Shown here in pieces: positions 16,017 through 24,750 of a stretch of DNA of 64,000 nucleotides. The position numbers and the translations under genes are program-made. The DNA is taken from positions 124,001 through 188,000 of the forward strand of contig CAVSRM010000008.1 of NCBI GenBank assembly GCA_963730365.1. The letters are read 5' to 3'. Numbering within the stretch: position 1 is the first letter of the stretch; each line of letters opens with the position of its first letter. The notes under the pieces were generated by a model. The model saw nothing but the letters and a program-made list of their open reading frames with translations, was not told the origin of the DNA and did no database searches. This stretch comes from Fodinibacter sp963730365. GTDB taxonomy: Bacteria; Actinomycetota; Actinomycetes; Actinomycetales; Dermatophilaceae.

Positions 16017-16907
16017 TCAGGGCTCCTGGTCTGCGAGGGTGTCGAGCAGCGGCTCCGCGTCCACGGGTCGCAGGCGCCCGTTGTCCAGGGCGCGCAGGGC
16101 GGTGGCACGGGCGAGGGCGACGTAGGTCCTCCGGATCTCGGGCGCGAGCCTGTCCAGCTCACGCAGGTGGTGCTCCACCGTACCGACGTCCCCCCTGGCC
16201 ACCGGACCGGTCAGGGCCGAGTCACCCATCCGCAGCGCGTTGTCGAGCGCGGCGCGCATCAGGGGGCCGAGAACCCGCTGGGGTTCCTGGACACCCGCCC
16301 GGCTGAGGATCTCCATGGCCTCGCTCGTCAGGGTCACGAGGTGGTTGGACCCGTGCGCCAGGGCGAGGTGGTAGGCCGCCCGCTCGTCCTCCGCGACCCA
16401 CACCGGGTCGCCGCCCATCTCGAGGACCAGCGCCTCGGCCACCGGTCTCAGGGCGTCGTCCGTCGTCACGCCGAAGGCGCAGTCCGCGAGCCGCACGAGG
16501 TCCATCTCGGTGCCCGTGAACGTCATCGCGGGGTGGAGGGCCAGCGGCAGGACGTGGTGGGAGCGTGCCGGCTCGAGGACGCCGACTCCGTGACTCCCGC
16601 TGGTGTGGACGACGATCTGGCCGGCCTGCCACGCGGAGGTGGCGGACAGCCCGGCCACGAGAGGTTCCAGCGCGTCGTCGGGCACCGCGAGCAGGACGAG
16701 CTCCGCTCCGGCGACGACCGTCGGGACGTCGGCCAGCGGCACTCCGGGGAGGAGGTCGGCCGCGCGCCGACGACTGGCGTCGGAGACGGCGTACGCGCCG
16801 GTCACCCGGTGACCGGCGCGAGCAAGGGACGCACCCAGAACCGCCCCGACCCGCCCTGCGCCGACGACGCCCACGCTCAACCGCGCCGGGTGCTCGATGC
16901 CGTCCAC
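16017..16907 (-). CDS. Rossmann-like and DUF2520 domain protein, possible ketopantoate reductase
   Basis: The 296-residue protein has an N-terminal NAD(P)-binding domain (LSVGVVGAGRVGAVLGASLA) and a helical C-terminal domain with HPAMTFTG and AHGSNHLVTLT, the DUF2520 layout. It directly precedes panC, the usual actinobacterial context. From memory, the PanG ketopantoate reductase of Francisella belongs to a similar family, so a role in making pantoate for PanC is plausible; this is inference. GTG at 16907 lies 8 bases after a TAGCGT hexamer. Confidence 0.87.
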   Translation of the reverse strand: MDGIEHPARLSVGVVGAGRVGAVLGASLARAGHRVTGAYAVSDASRRRAADLLPGVPLADVPTVVAGAELVLLAVPDDALEPLVAGLSATSAWQAGQIVVHTSGSHGVGVLEPARSHHVLPLALHPAMTFTGTEMDLVRLADCAFGVTTDDALRPVAEALVLEMGGDPVWVAEDERAAYHLALAHGSNHLVTLTSEAMEILSRAGVQEPQRVLGPLMRAALDNALRMGDSALTGPVARGDVGTVEHHLRELDRLAPEIRRTYVALARATALRALDNGRLRPVDAEPLLDTLADQEP

Positions 16908-16915
16908 GAACGTGC

Positions 16916-16921
16916 ACGCTA
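16916..16921 (-). promoter_or_regulatory. Candidate -10 (TAGCGT) for the DUF2520-panC-nadB-nadC run
   Basis: The minus-strand TAGCGT ends 8 bases before the GTG of the first gene of the run; the message would be leaderless or have a two-base leader. Confidence 0.4.
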
Positions 16922-17012
16922 CCGCCCCTCATGGTGAGCACGGCCGCCACGACCCGTCCCCGCACCCGGCCATCCTCCTCGCGCGCTCCGTCGGCGCGTG
17001 CACGGGCCGGGA

Positions 17013-17018
17013 TACCGT
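17013..17018 (+). promoter_or_regulatory. Candidate -10 (TACCGT) for the MidA-type methyltransferase
   Basis: TACCGT ends 6 bases before GTG at 17025; no Shine-Dalgarno sequence is seen. An alternative GTG at 16998 would place this hexamer inside the gene. Confidence 0.4.
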
Positions 17019-17024
17019 GCCGTC

Positions 17025-17978
17025 GTGGAACCGGTCCCCTGGCGCGAGGCGTGGCACGACGCGTTGTACGGGTCGCACGGTTTCTACCGCGCGACCGTGG
17101 GCCCGGCGGGCCACTTCACCACCTCGACGCACGGGCCCCTGGGAGCGGTCTTCGCGCTGGCCGTCGGCCGGCTCGCCGAGCGCGACGGCGTCGGGCACGT
17201 CGTCGATGTCGGCGCCGGACGCGGCGAGCTCCTCTGCGCCCTGGGAGCCGTCCGACCGGACCTGCGCCTCACCGGGGTGGACGTCGTCGATCGTCCCGCA
17301 GACCTACCCCCGTCGGCCGGGTGGCTCGTCTCGCCCGGTGGAGCCGGGCTGCCGGACACCCTGCACGACCTCGAGGACGTCCTGGTCATCGCCCACGAGT
17401 GGCTCGACGTGGTGCCCTGCACGGTGGCCGAGGTGATCGCGCCCGGGCGGCTCGCCACGGTGCTCGTGGACCTCCGCACCGGAGAGGAGTCCCTCGGCGC
17501 TGCCCCCGACGGGGCGGATCTCGCCTGGTGCGACGTGCACTGGCCGCTGGAGGGGCTGCCGGTCGGCTCTCGCGTCGAGGTGGGCAGGACCCGCGACGCC
17601 GCCTGGTCCGGACTCGTCGCACGGGTCCGGCGCGGCACGGTCCTCGCCGTCGACTACGGGCACACCCGTCGTGAGCGTCCTCAGCGCGGCAGCCTCACCG
17701 GCTACCGCGAGGGGGTGATCGTGGCGCCGGTGGCCGATGGGTCGTGTGACCTCACGGCCCACGTGGCCCTGGACTCCCTGGAGCGCGACGAGATCATGAC
17801 CCAACGGGAGGCGCTGCACGGCCTCGCCGTGCATGCCGTCACCCCCGACCACGGGCTGTCCCGCACCGACCCCGCCGGCTACCTCGGCGCGCTGTCCCGC
17901 TCCTCGGCGGCGCGGGCCCTGACCGCGGTCCCGGGCCTCGGCGGCTTCCGATGGGTGCTCCGACGGGTCTCGACGTGA
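17025..17978 (+). CDS. MidA/NDUFAF7-type SAM-dependent methyltransferase (COG1565 family)
   Basis: The 317-residue protein has SAM motif I HVVDVGAGRGELLCALG (about residue 55), an acidic strand-2 end GVDVVDRP, and the family-typical motif VIAHEWLDVVPC, corresponding to the (A)NExLDxxP signature of MidA/NDUFAF7 proteins. Its N-terminus GSHGFY...HFTTS also matches that family, in which substrate and SAM sites are close. Mitochondrial NDUFAF7 methylates an arginine of the NuoD homologue of complex I. Here an orphan nuoD lies two genes downstream on the same strand, which makes NuoD the obvious candidate substrate. It is less like the canonical family than mitochondrial members. Confidence 0.83.
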   Translation: MEPVPWREAWHDALYGSHGFYRATVGPAGHFTTSTHGPLGAVFALAVGRLAERDGVGHVVDVGAGRGELLCALGAVRPDLRLTGVDVVDRPADLPPSAGWLVSPGGAGLPDTLHDLEDVLVIAHEWLDVVPCTVAEVIAPGRLATVLVDLRTGEESLGAAPDGADLAWCDVHWPLEGLPVGSRVEVGRTRDAAWSGLVARVRRGTVLAVDYGHTRRERPQRGSLTGYREGVIVAPVADGSCDLTAHVALDSLERDEIMTQREALHGLAVHAVTPDHGLSRTDPAGYLGALSRSSAARALTAVPGLGGFRWVLRRVST

Positions 17979-18012
17979 CGCGCCCTGCCGGCACGTGGCA
18001 CGGTGGACGGTG

Positions 18013-18603
18013 ATGAGACCCCGTATGCCGCACGCCGCGCTCGCACTCTCTGCTGCCCTGGGCTGCGTGTCGCTGACCGCCTGCGCCGGCGCCGACTCCC
18101 CGTCGGAGGTCGTCGTGACGGTGACCGGGACCCCGCCCCCCGCAGCGTCGGACTCGGCCGACGCGTCTGCCGAGGCCAGCCCGTCCAGCACCCCGACGAC
18201 GGAGGCCGAACCGGTCGCGAGCGACGCCCTCGGCCGGAACTTCGACTTCGGCATCGTCAAGAGCACCAAGAGGGTGGGCGACACCGACGTGCTCGTCCTC
18301 GACCGATGGACCGACCCGAGGGTCCCCGACGAGGAACTCGCGAAGACCGGACTCACGGTCGCGCCCTACGACCGGGACAAGAGCCCCTTCCGGAACGTCA
18401 ACACGACGGTGGTCTTCGAGCTCCCGGTGAGAGGGGGAACCACCTTCCTGCTGAACCACTGCGTCGGCTCGGGAGACCCGCTGCAGACGCGGTCGGTCGA
18501 CGCCGCCGGCCTGGCCGACGCCGCCGAGGAGGACGGGCTGGTGCTCGTCACGGTCGACGACGAGGGTTACGCCACCGGCGGCGAGACCTTCGCCGGTTGC
18601 TGA
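18013..18603 (+). CDS. Predicted lipoprotein of unknown function
   Basis: The 196-residue protein has a lipoprotein signal peptide: MRPRMPHA, a hydrophobic core and the lipobox LTAC with Cys at about residue 21. A Ser/Thr/Pro/Ala-rich linker (about residues 30-72) is followed by a compact soluble domain containing two cysteines (NHCVGS and a C-terminal GGETFAGC) that could form a disulfide outside the membrane. I do not recognise the family. It sits between the MidA-type methyltransferase and nuoD on the same strand with short gaps (34 and 40 bases). Confidence 0.8.
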   Translation: MRPRMPHAALALSAALGCVSLTACAGADSPSEVVVTVTGTPPPAASDSADASAEASPSSTPTTEAEPVASDALGRNFDFGIVKSTKRVGDTDVLVLDRWTDPRVPDEELAKTGLTVAPYDRDKSPFRNVNTTVVFELPVRGGTTFLLNHCVGSGDPLQTRSVDAAGLADAAEEDGLVLVTVDDEGYATGGETFAGC

Positions 18604-18643
18604 CCTGCCCCGGTGAGCGAACCCGGTGCGGCAGACTGACCTC

Positions 18644-19816
18644 GTGACCCCCGATGCCCAGCAGCGCACCCTCGACGTGGGAGTCGGCGCGGGGGGGCTC
18701 GCCACGGCCGACATGGTCCTCAACATCGGGCCGCAGCACCCCGCGACCCACGGAGTCCTGCGACTGCGCGTCGTCCTCGACGGCGAGCGGATCGTCTCTG
18801 CCGAGCCGATCATCGGCTACATGCATCGCGGCGCCGAGAAGCTCTTCGAGGTGCGGGACTACCGCCAGATCACCGTGCTCGCGAATCGCCACGACTGGCT
18901 GTCCGCGTTCTCCAACGAGCTGGGCGTCGTGCTCGGTGTCGAGACAATGCTCGGCATGGAGGTGCCGCAGCGGGCCGTCTGGCTGCGCACGCTCCTGGCC
19001 GAGCTGAACCGGCTGTTGTCCCACCTGATGTTCCTGGGCTCCTACCCCCTGGAGCTCGGTGCGATCACCCCCGTCTTCTACGCGTTCCGCGAGCGCGAGG
19101 AGCTCCAGGCCGTCATGGAGGAGGCCTCCGGGGGTCGGATGCACTACATGTTCAACCGGGTCGGCGGGCTCAAGGAGGACGTACCGGCCGGCTGGCTGGG
19201 GCGGGTCGCCGATGCCGTGGCTGCGGTTCGTACCAGGCTCCCCGACCTGGAGTCCCTCCTCGTCGGCAATGAGATCCTCGTGGCCCGAACCCGGGGGGTC
19301 GGCGTGCTCGATGCCGCGACGTGCGCGGCCTACGGGGTCTCCGGCCCCATCGCGCGGGCGAGCGGCCTGGACGTCGACCTCCGCCGCGACGAGCCCTACC
19401 TCGCCTACGCGGAGCTCTTCGGCCCGGGTGGGCCCGGACGGGTCGTCACCCGGGACGAGGGTGACTGCCTGGCTCGCCTGGAGGTGCTCCTCGAGCAGGT
19501 GCACGTCAGCCTCGACCTTGCGGACGCCTGCCTGGACACCCTGTCAACCCTGCCGGCGGGTCCCGTCAACCAGAGGCTGCCGAAGGTGCTCAAGGTGCCG
19601 GAGGGGGAGCGGTACACCGCCACCGAGAACCCCTTGGGCTTCAACGGCTACCACCTGGTGTCCCGGGGAGAGAAGACCCCGTGGCGCCTCAAGCTGCGGT
19701 CCGCGTCGTTCAACAACGTCCAGGTCCTCACCGAGGTGCTCCCCGGGTGTCTCGTCGCCGACATGGTCGCCGTCCTGGGCTCGATGTTCTTCGTGGTCGG
19801 AGACGTCGACAAGTAG
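18644..19816 (+). CDS. Orphan NuoD-like subunit (49-kDa complex I subunit homologue, 'NuoD2' type)
   Basis: The 390-residue protein aligns along its length with the complex I 49-kDa/NuoD subunit: NIGPQHPATHGVLRL, GYMHRGAEKLFE, ELNRLLSHLMFLG, SGGRMHYMFNRVGG, and C-terminal GCLVADMVAVLGSMFFVVGDVDK. Aligned without gaps to the bovine subunit, His36 and Arg62 match His59 and methylated Arg85, but Trp85 replaces quinone-binding Tyr108 and Glu137 replaces Asp160. No other nuo gene is present, so this is not part of a complex I operon. A solitary second NuoD of this type is, as I recall, known in Streptomyces. GTG at 18644 is preferred (a CAGACT hexamer lies 6 bases upstream); GTG at 18626 is an alternative. 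Confidence 0.9.
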   Translation: MTPDAQQRTLDVGVGAGGLATADMVLNIGPQHPATHGVLRLRVVLDGERIVSAEPIIGYMHRGAEKLFEVRDYRQITVLANRHDWLSAFSNELGVVLGVETMLGMEVPQRAVWLRTLLAELNRLLSHLMFLGSYPLELGAITPVFYAFREREELQAVMEEASGGRMHYMFNRVGGLKEDVPAGWLGRVADAVAAVRTRLPDLESLLVGNEILVARTRGVGVLDAATCAAYGVSGPIARASGLDVDLRRDEPYLAYAELFGPGGPGRVVTRDEGDCLARLEVLLEQVHVSLDLADACLDTLSTLPAGPVNQRLPKVLKVPEGERYTATENPLGFNGYHLVSRGEKTPWRLKLRSASFNNVQVLTEVLPGCLVADMVAVLGSMFFVVGDVDK

Positions 19817-19835
19817 CCGCCGGTCCGCTCCGCCC

Positions 19836-20315
19836 TCAGTGGGTCACGGACCCTTCCCTGTCGTCCTCGTCGCGCGGGTCGAGCCGACACCAGTGCTGCG
19901 CGACCATTCCCGCCACGGCCAGGCCGAGCGCGGCACCGATCATGAGCGCCAGGGGGAGGATGCGCGCGCGGTTCGCGACCAGCTCCAGCCCGGTGAGCAC
20001 GACCACGAGCTGTCCGCAGTACCACCCGGCGACCGCCGCACCGGTCAGTGCTCCCGCCTGGGCGAGCACCACCGTGCGCGCGGCCCGCAGCGGGTCGAGG
20101 GAGGAGGTGGCTCGGCCCTTGAGGTACGTCCGAACCGGACGGGCCAGCCACAGGATGAGACCGGCCATGACCACCACGAGCACCCCGGCCAGCACGGGCG
20201 GCCGCGGGACCAGCGACCCGTTGCGGGAGAGCAGGGCGAAGAGCCCGAAGGACACGAGCCCCACCACGCCAGCGATCAGCACGAGGGTTTGCACGCGGAT
20301 CTCGGTGCGGCGCAT
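19836..20315 (-). CDS. DUF3180 membrane protein at the end of the folate operon
   Basis: The 159-residue protein has about four hydrophobic helices (roughly residues 9-28, 40-58, 80-105, 118-138) and a charged C-terminus, matching the actinobacterial DUF3180 family that regularly follows folK. Function is unknown. Its ATG shares one base with the folBK stop (TGATG), so it is translated with folate genes. Convergent with nuoD, 19 bases between the two stop codons. Confidence 0.88.
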   Translation of the reverse strand: MRRTEIRVQTLVLIAGVVGLVSFGLFALLSRNGSLVPRPPVLAGVLVVVMAGLILWLARPVRTYLKGRATSSLDPLRAARTVVLAQAGALTGAAVAGWYCGQLVVVLTGLELVANRARILPLALMIGAALGLAVAGMVAQHWCRLDPRDEDDREGSVTH

Positions 20316-21241
20316 CAGTTGTCCTGGTCCTTCGTCGGGTCTGGATGGAGCGGGCGGACACCGGCCGCGTCGACGCGGTGGAGGAGCTCGCCCACCGGGA
20401 CGACCTCGTGGTCCACGCGCAGCGTGGCCGACGGGTCGAGGGCGAGCCACGGCACGAGGACGAACGCCCGCTGGTGCGCCCTGGGGTGGGGCAGGGTGAG
20501 GTGCGGTCGGTCCGAGAGCACGTCGGACCCCGCTGCCGGGTCGCCGTACTGGATGAGGTCGAGGTCGAGGGTGCGTGCGCCCCAACGGACCTCGCGGGTG
20601 CGCCCGAAGTGCCCCTCGACGTCGTGCAGTGCCTCCAGGAGCGCGCGCGGCGACAGCGTGGTGTGGCCCGTGGCGACGGCATTGACGTAGGTGGGCTGGG
20701 TCGGGCCGCCGACGGGGTCGGTGTCGTAGAAGGGTGAGCAGCCGAGATCACGGAGGCCGACGGAGGTGGCCAGGCGGGTGACGGCGGCCCGCAGGCTGGC
20801 CGTGGGGTCGTCCGCGCCGTGCCGGAGGTTCGCGCCGAGGGCGATCACCACGGGCACCTCGGACCGGTGCCTGGTCAGGCTGACGGTGACGTCACCGAAC
20901 GGGACGCCGACCGGAGCCTGGGGCTTGTGCACCGTCACGGTGACCTCGTCGACGATCGCGTGGGTGAGGACGTCGTCGGCGATCACCGCGGCAAGGCGCT
21001 CGATGAGGTCGAACGGCTCGCCCTCGATCCGGGCGAGCACGGCGGCGCCGACCTCCCCGTAGTTGACGGTGTCCTCGAGGTCGTCAGTTCGACCCGCCGG
21101 GCCGAGATCCACGCGCAGCGTGACGTCGACGATGAAGTCCTGACCGTCACGACGCTCGTGGTCGAACACGCCGTGGCGGCCGCGACCCCGCACGCCGGCG
21201 AGCACGATCCGGTCCGGGCCCACGCGCTGTGACCCCGTCAC
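20315..21241 (-). CDS. Bifunctional dihydroneopterin aldolase / HPPK (FolB-FolK fusion)
   Basis: A single 308-residue frame carries FolB (about residues 8-118: RIVLAGVRGRGRHGVFDHER, VNYGEVG, LIERLAAVIADDVL, VTVHKPQAPVGVPFGDVTV) followed with almost no linker by FolK (about residues 128-290: VVIALGANLRHG, TLDLDLIQYG, LTLPHPRAHQRAFVLVPW). The first cleaves dihydroneopterin to 6-hydroxymethyl-dihydropterin and the second pyrophosphorylates it, so the product is passed within one protein. GTG at 21241 overlaps the folP stop (GTGA). I see no stop or frameshift between the domains. Confidence 0.95.
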   Translation of the reverse strand: MTGSQRVGPDRIVLAGVRGRGRHGVFDHERRDGQDFIVDVTLRVDLGPAGRTDDLEDTVNYGEVGAAVLARIEGEPFDLIERLAAVIADDVLTHAIVDEVTVTVHKPQAPVGVPFGDVTVSLTRHRSEVPVVIALGANLRHGADDPTASLRAAVTRLATSVGLRDLGCSPFYDTDPVGGPTQPTYVNAVATGHTTLSPRALLEALHDVEGHFGRTREVRWGARTLDLDLIQYGDPAAGSDVLSDRPHLTLPHPRAHQRAFVLVPWLALDPSATLRVDHEVVPVGELLHRVDAAGVRPLHPDPTKDQDN

Positions 21242-22071
21242 GAGGAACCTCCCCGAAGGGCGTCGGCCACGTCGAGGACGTCCCGCGTCGAGACGACGTC
21301 GTGGACCCGCACTGCCCACACGCCGTGCCCGGAGGCGTGGAACGTCGTCGCGGCAGTGGCGGCGTCACGCTCCAGCGGCATTCGTTCCGCGCCCGCGGCG
21401 CGGCCGACCGAGCCGAGGAAGGTCTTGCGCGAGGTACCCAGCAGCACCCGGTGCCCGAGGGCCACGACCTCGTCGAGCCGGCGGAGCACCTCCCAGTTGT
21501 GCTGGGCGTTCTTGGCGAAGCCCAGGCCGGGGTCGAGGATGATGTCGCCGGGTCGCAGGCCCGCCGCCGTCAGCGCCTCGACCCGGTCGGAGAGCTCGCG
21601 GCACACCTCGGTCACGACGTCGTCGTACTGGGCCCGGTCCTGCATGTGCGCGCTGTGCCCCCGCCAGTGCATGGCCACGAACGGCACGCGGCGCTCGGCC
21701 GCGAGAGCGGCCATCTCGGGGTCCGCCAGCCCGCCGCTGACGTCGTTGACGAGGGTGGCGCCGGCGTCGAGGGCCGCTGCCGCGATCTCGGCGCGCATCG
21801 TGTCGATGGAGACCGGGCCGTCCTCGGCGAGGGCCCCGACGACGTCGAGGACACGCCGGGCCTCCTCCGCGGGCGAGGGACGCTCCGCGCCGGGGCGGGT
21901 GGACTCGCCGCCGACGTCCAGGATGTCGGCGCCCTGCTCGCGCAGCAGGCGGCCGTGGGCGACGGCCGCGTCCGGGGCGAACCACGACCCACCGTCGCTG
22001 AAGGAGTCGGGAGTGACGTTGACGACGCCCATGACGAGCGGGCGCGGCACCGAGGGGACGGGTGGGGTCAC
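21238..22071 (-). CDS. folP: Dihydropteroate synthase
   Basis: The 277-residue TIM-barrel enzyme condenses hydroxymethyl-dihydropterin pyrophosphate with p-aminobenzoate and is the sulfonamide target. It has the paired DHPS signatures MGVVNVTPDSFSDGG and ILDVGGESTRPGAE, plus LVNDVSGG, DPGLGFAKNAQHN and LLGTSRKTFLG. GTG at 22071 overlaps the folE stop (GTGA). The order folE-folP-folBK-DUF3180 makes one compact folate operon behind ftsH. Confidence 0.97.
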   Translation of the reverse strand: MTPPVPSVPRPLVMGVVNVTPDSFSDGGSWFAPDAAVAHGRLLREQGADILDVGGESTRPGAERPSPAEEARRVLDVVGALAEDGPVSIDTMRAEIAAAALDAGATLVNDVSGGLADPEMAALAAERRVPFVAMHWRGHSAHMQDRAQYDDVVTEVCRELSDRVEALTAAGLRPGDIILDPGLGFAKNAQHNWEVLRRLDEVVALGHRVLLGTSRKTFLGSVGRAAGAERMPLERDAATAATTFHASGHGVWAVRVHDVVSTRDVLDVADALRGGSS

Positions 22072-22661
22072 CGCTTTCCGCCGAGGAGCAGCGACATCGC
22101 CTCGGCTCTCGTGGCCGGGTCCCGCAGCTGTCCGCGGACCGCCGAGGTGATGGTGCGTGATCCGGGCTTCTGCACTCCACGCATCGACATGCACAGGTGC
22201 TCGGCCTCGACGACGACGATGACGCCCTGCGCACCGAGGTGCTCGACGAGGGCGTCCGCCACCTGGGTCGTGATCTGCTCCTGGACCTGCGGCCTGCGGG
22301 CGAAGACCTCCACGAGCCGGCCCAGCTTCGACAGCCCGGTCACCCGACCGTCGGGGCCAGGGATGTACCCGATGTGCGCCTCCCCGTGGAACGGCAGGAG
22401 GTGGTGCTCGCACGTGGAGTACATCGGGATGTCCCGCACGATGATGAGCTCCTCGTGGTCGATCGGGAAGGTCGTCGACAGGACCTCCTCCGGAGTCGAC
22501 CGCAGGCCGGCATACAGCTCGACCGCCGCCTTGGCGACGCGCTTCGGGGTCTCGACCAGGCCGTGGCGGTCCGGGTCCTCCCCGACGGCCAGGAGGAACT
22601 CGCGGATGGCGGCCTCAGCGCGCTCGAGGTCGACCGGCGGGTGCTCCTCAGGAGTCGACAC
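22068..22661 (-). CDS. folE: GTP cyclohydrolase I (type IA)
   Basis: The 197-residue enzyme opens folate synthesis by converting GTP to dihydroneopterin triphosphate. The zinc-site MYSTCEHHLLPFHGEAHIGY, GLSKLGRLVEVFARRPQVQE and HLCMSMRGVQKPGSRT are intact. GTG at 22661 is chosen because GAGGG precedes it; another GTG at 22667 is possible. Either start lies inside the 3' end of ftsH, so translation is coupled to ftsH. Confidence 0.96.
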   Translation of the reverse strand: MSTPEEHPPVDLERAEAAIREFLLAVGEDPDRHGLVETPKRVAKAAVELYAGLRSTPEEVLSTTFPIDHEELIIVRDIPMYSTCEHHLLPFHGEAHIGYIPGPDGRVTGLSKLGRLVEVFARRPQVQEQITTQVADALVEHLGAQGVIVVVEAEHLCMSMRGVQKPGSRTITSAVRGQLRDPATRAEAMSLLLGGKR

Positions 22662-24750
22662 GGCCACCCTCGGGCACCTCGACGGTCTTCGTGGGCGGGT
22701 GCTCCTCCGCGTGTGGCGCAGCACCCTGCGCGGCGGCCTTGTCGATCTCGGCCTGCGTGGCCGGGTCGCCCGCGGCCGGCGCGGCACCCGCCGGGGCGCC
22801 CGACCCGTTGTGGCCGTTCAGCGCTCCGCGCTCCGCAGCGGTGAGGACCGGGGGGAGGTCGGAGAGGGTGCGATGCTCGCTGGAGAGCCACAGCGGCCGT
22901 TCCGGTCGCTTGACGACGTTCTCGAAGATGGCCGCCAGCTCGGCCTGGTTGAGCGTCTCCTTCTCGAGAAGTTCCAGCACGAGCGCGTCGAGCACGTCAC
23001 GGTTGTCGTTGACGGCGTGCCACGCCTCGTCGTGCGCGGCATCGATGAGCTTGCGCACCTCCTCGTCGACGACCGCGGCGATCTGCTCGGAGTAGTCGCG
23101 CTGGTGGCCCAGGTCGCGCCCGAGGAAGACCTCGCCCTGGCTCTGGCCCAGCTTGATCGCGCCGACCCGCTCGCTCATCCCGAACTCGGTGACCATCTTG
23201 CGGGCCATCGCGGTGGCCTTCTCGATGTCGTTGGCTGCACCGGTCGTCGGGTCGTGGAAGATGATCTCCTCCGCCACGCGCCCGCCCAGGGCGTAGGCGA
23301 GCTGGTCGAGGATCTCGTTGCGGGTCGTGGAGTACTTGTCGTCGGTCGGCATGACCATCGTGTAGCCCAGGGCCCGGCCGCGCGGCAGGATCGTCACCTT
23401 CGTCACGGGGTCGAGGTGGTTCATCGCCGTGGCCACGAGGGCGTGACCGCCCTCGTGGTAGGCCGTGATCTTGCGTTCCTTGGCCGACATGATCCGGGTG
23501 CGCTTCTGGGGGCCGGCGATGACGCGGTCGATGGCCTCGTCGAGAACCTCGTCGTCGATGAGCTTCTTGTCCGACCGGGCCGTCAACAGCGCGCCCTCGT
23601 TGAGGACGTTGGCGAGGTCGGCACCGGTGAAGCCCGGGGTGCGACGGGCGACCGCGAGCAGGTCGACGTCCGCTGCCATCGGCTTGCCCTGGGAGTGGAC
23701 CTCGAGGATGCGGTGGCGGCCGATCATGTCGGGGGCCTCGACGGCGATCTGGCGGTCGAACCGGCCGGGACGCAGGAGCGCCGGGTCGAGGATGTCGGGA
23801 CGGTTGGTCGCGGCGATGAGGATGACGTTGGTCTTGACGTCGAACCCGTCCATCTCGACGAGCAGCTGGTTGAGCGTCTGCTCACGTTCGTCGTGGCCAC
23901 CGCCCATTCCCGCTCCGCGGTGCCGGCCGACGGCGTCGATCTCGTCGACGAACACGATGGCGGGGGCGTTGGCCTTGGCCTGCTCGAACAGGTCGCGAAC
24001 GCGCGAGGCACCGACACCGACGAACATCTCGACGAAGTCCGAGCCGGAGATGGAGTAGAAGGGGACGCCGGCCTCTCCGGCGACGGCGCGGGCGAGCAGC
24101 GTCTTTCCGGTTCCGGGTGGGCCGTAGAGCAGGACGCCCTTGGGGATCTTGGCGCCGACTGCGAGGAACTTCGCCGGCTCGGCGAGGAACTCCTTGATCT
24201 CGTCGAGCTCCTCGACCGCCTCCTGGGCTCCGGCGACGTCGGCGAAGGTGACCGTCGGCATGTCCTTGGTGGCGAGCTTGGCCTTGGACTTGCCGAACTG
24301 CATGACCCGGGAGCCGCCGCCCTGGGCCTGGCTCATGAGGAACCAGAACAGGCCGACGAGGAGGATCACCGGGGCGAAGCTGATGAAGACGGTCCAGAAC
24401 GCACTGCTCGACTCGACCTTGTCGTCGTAGCCGTCCGGCAGGTTGGTCCGCAGCTCGTCGACGAGGCTCTCGGCGCGGGCATCGACGTACTCGGCACGCA
24501 CTTGGGTGGCGTCCGTGATGTTCGCGGACTCGTCGGTGAACGTCTGGCCGTCCTTGAGGTCCATGGTGAGGACGTTCTCGGTCGTCATCACGGCGGTGTC
24601 GACCGCGCCGTCGTTGATGAGCTTCTCCGCCTGCGCGGTGGTGATCGTGGAGTAGCCACCGTCGCCGTTGAAGGAGAACACCGAGAGCATGATGATGAGG
24701 ACGGCCAGGACCCAGAAGAGCGGGGCCCTGAGAATGCGCTTGAAGTCCAT
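22648..24750 (-). CDS. ftsH: ATP-dependent zinc metalloprotease FtsH
   Basis: The 700-residue membrane AAA protease degrades misfolded membrane and selected cytosolic proteins. Two transmembrane helices (about 11-28 and 118-140) flank an extracytoplasmic domain. The AAA domain has Walker A GPPGTGKT (210-217), Walker B IVFVDEID (266-272) and the second region of homology around LRPGRFDR. The protease zinc motif reads HEGGH (432-436), which fits HExxH with Gly instead of the usual Ala. The C-terminal 80 residues are Ala/Pro/Gly-rich, typical of actinobacteria. ATG at 24750 abuts the first membrane helix. Confidence 0.97.
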   Translation of the reverse strand: MDFKRILRAPLFWVLAVLIIMLSVFSFNGDGGYSTITTAQAEKLINDGAVDTAVMTTENVLTMDLKDGQTFTDESANITDATQVRAEYVDARAESLVDELRTNLPDGYDDKVESSSAFWTVFISFAPVILLVGLFWFLMSQAQGGGSRVMQFGKSKAKLATKDMPTVTFADVAGAQEAVEELDEIKEFLAEPAKFLAVGAKIPKGVLLYGPPGTGKTLLARAVAGEAGVPFYSISGSDFVEMFVGVGASRVRDLFEQAKANAPAIVFVDEIDAVGRHRGAGMGGGHDEREQTLNQLLVEMDGFDVKTNVILIAATNRPDILDPALLRPGRFDRQIAVEAPDMIGRHRILEVHSQGKPMAADVDLLAVARRTPGFTGADLANVLNEGALLTARSDKKLIDDEVLDEAIDRVIAGPQKRTRIMSAKERKITAYHEGGHALVATAMNHLDPVTKVTILPRGRALGYTMVMPTDDKYSTTRNEILDQLAYALGGRVAEEIIFHDPTTGAANDIEKATAMARKMVTEFGMSERVGAIKLGQSQGEVFLGRDLGHQRDYSEQIAAVVDEEVRKLIDAAHDEAWHAVNDNRDVLDALVLELLEKETLNQAELAAIFENVVKRPERPLWLSSEHRTLSDLPPVLTAAERGALNGHNGSGAPAGAAPAAGDPATQAEIDKAAAQGAAPHAEEHPPTKTVEVPEGGRVDS

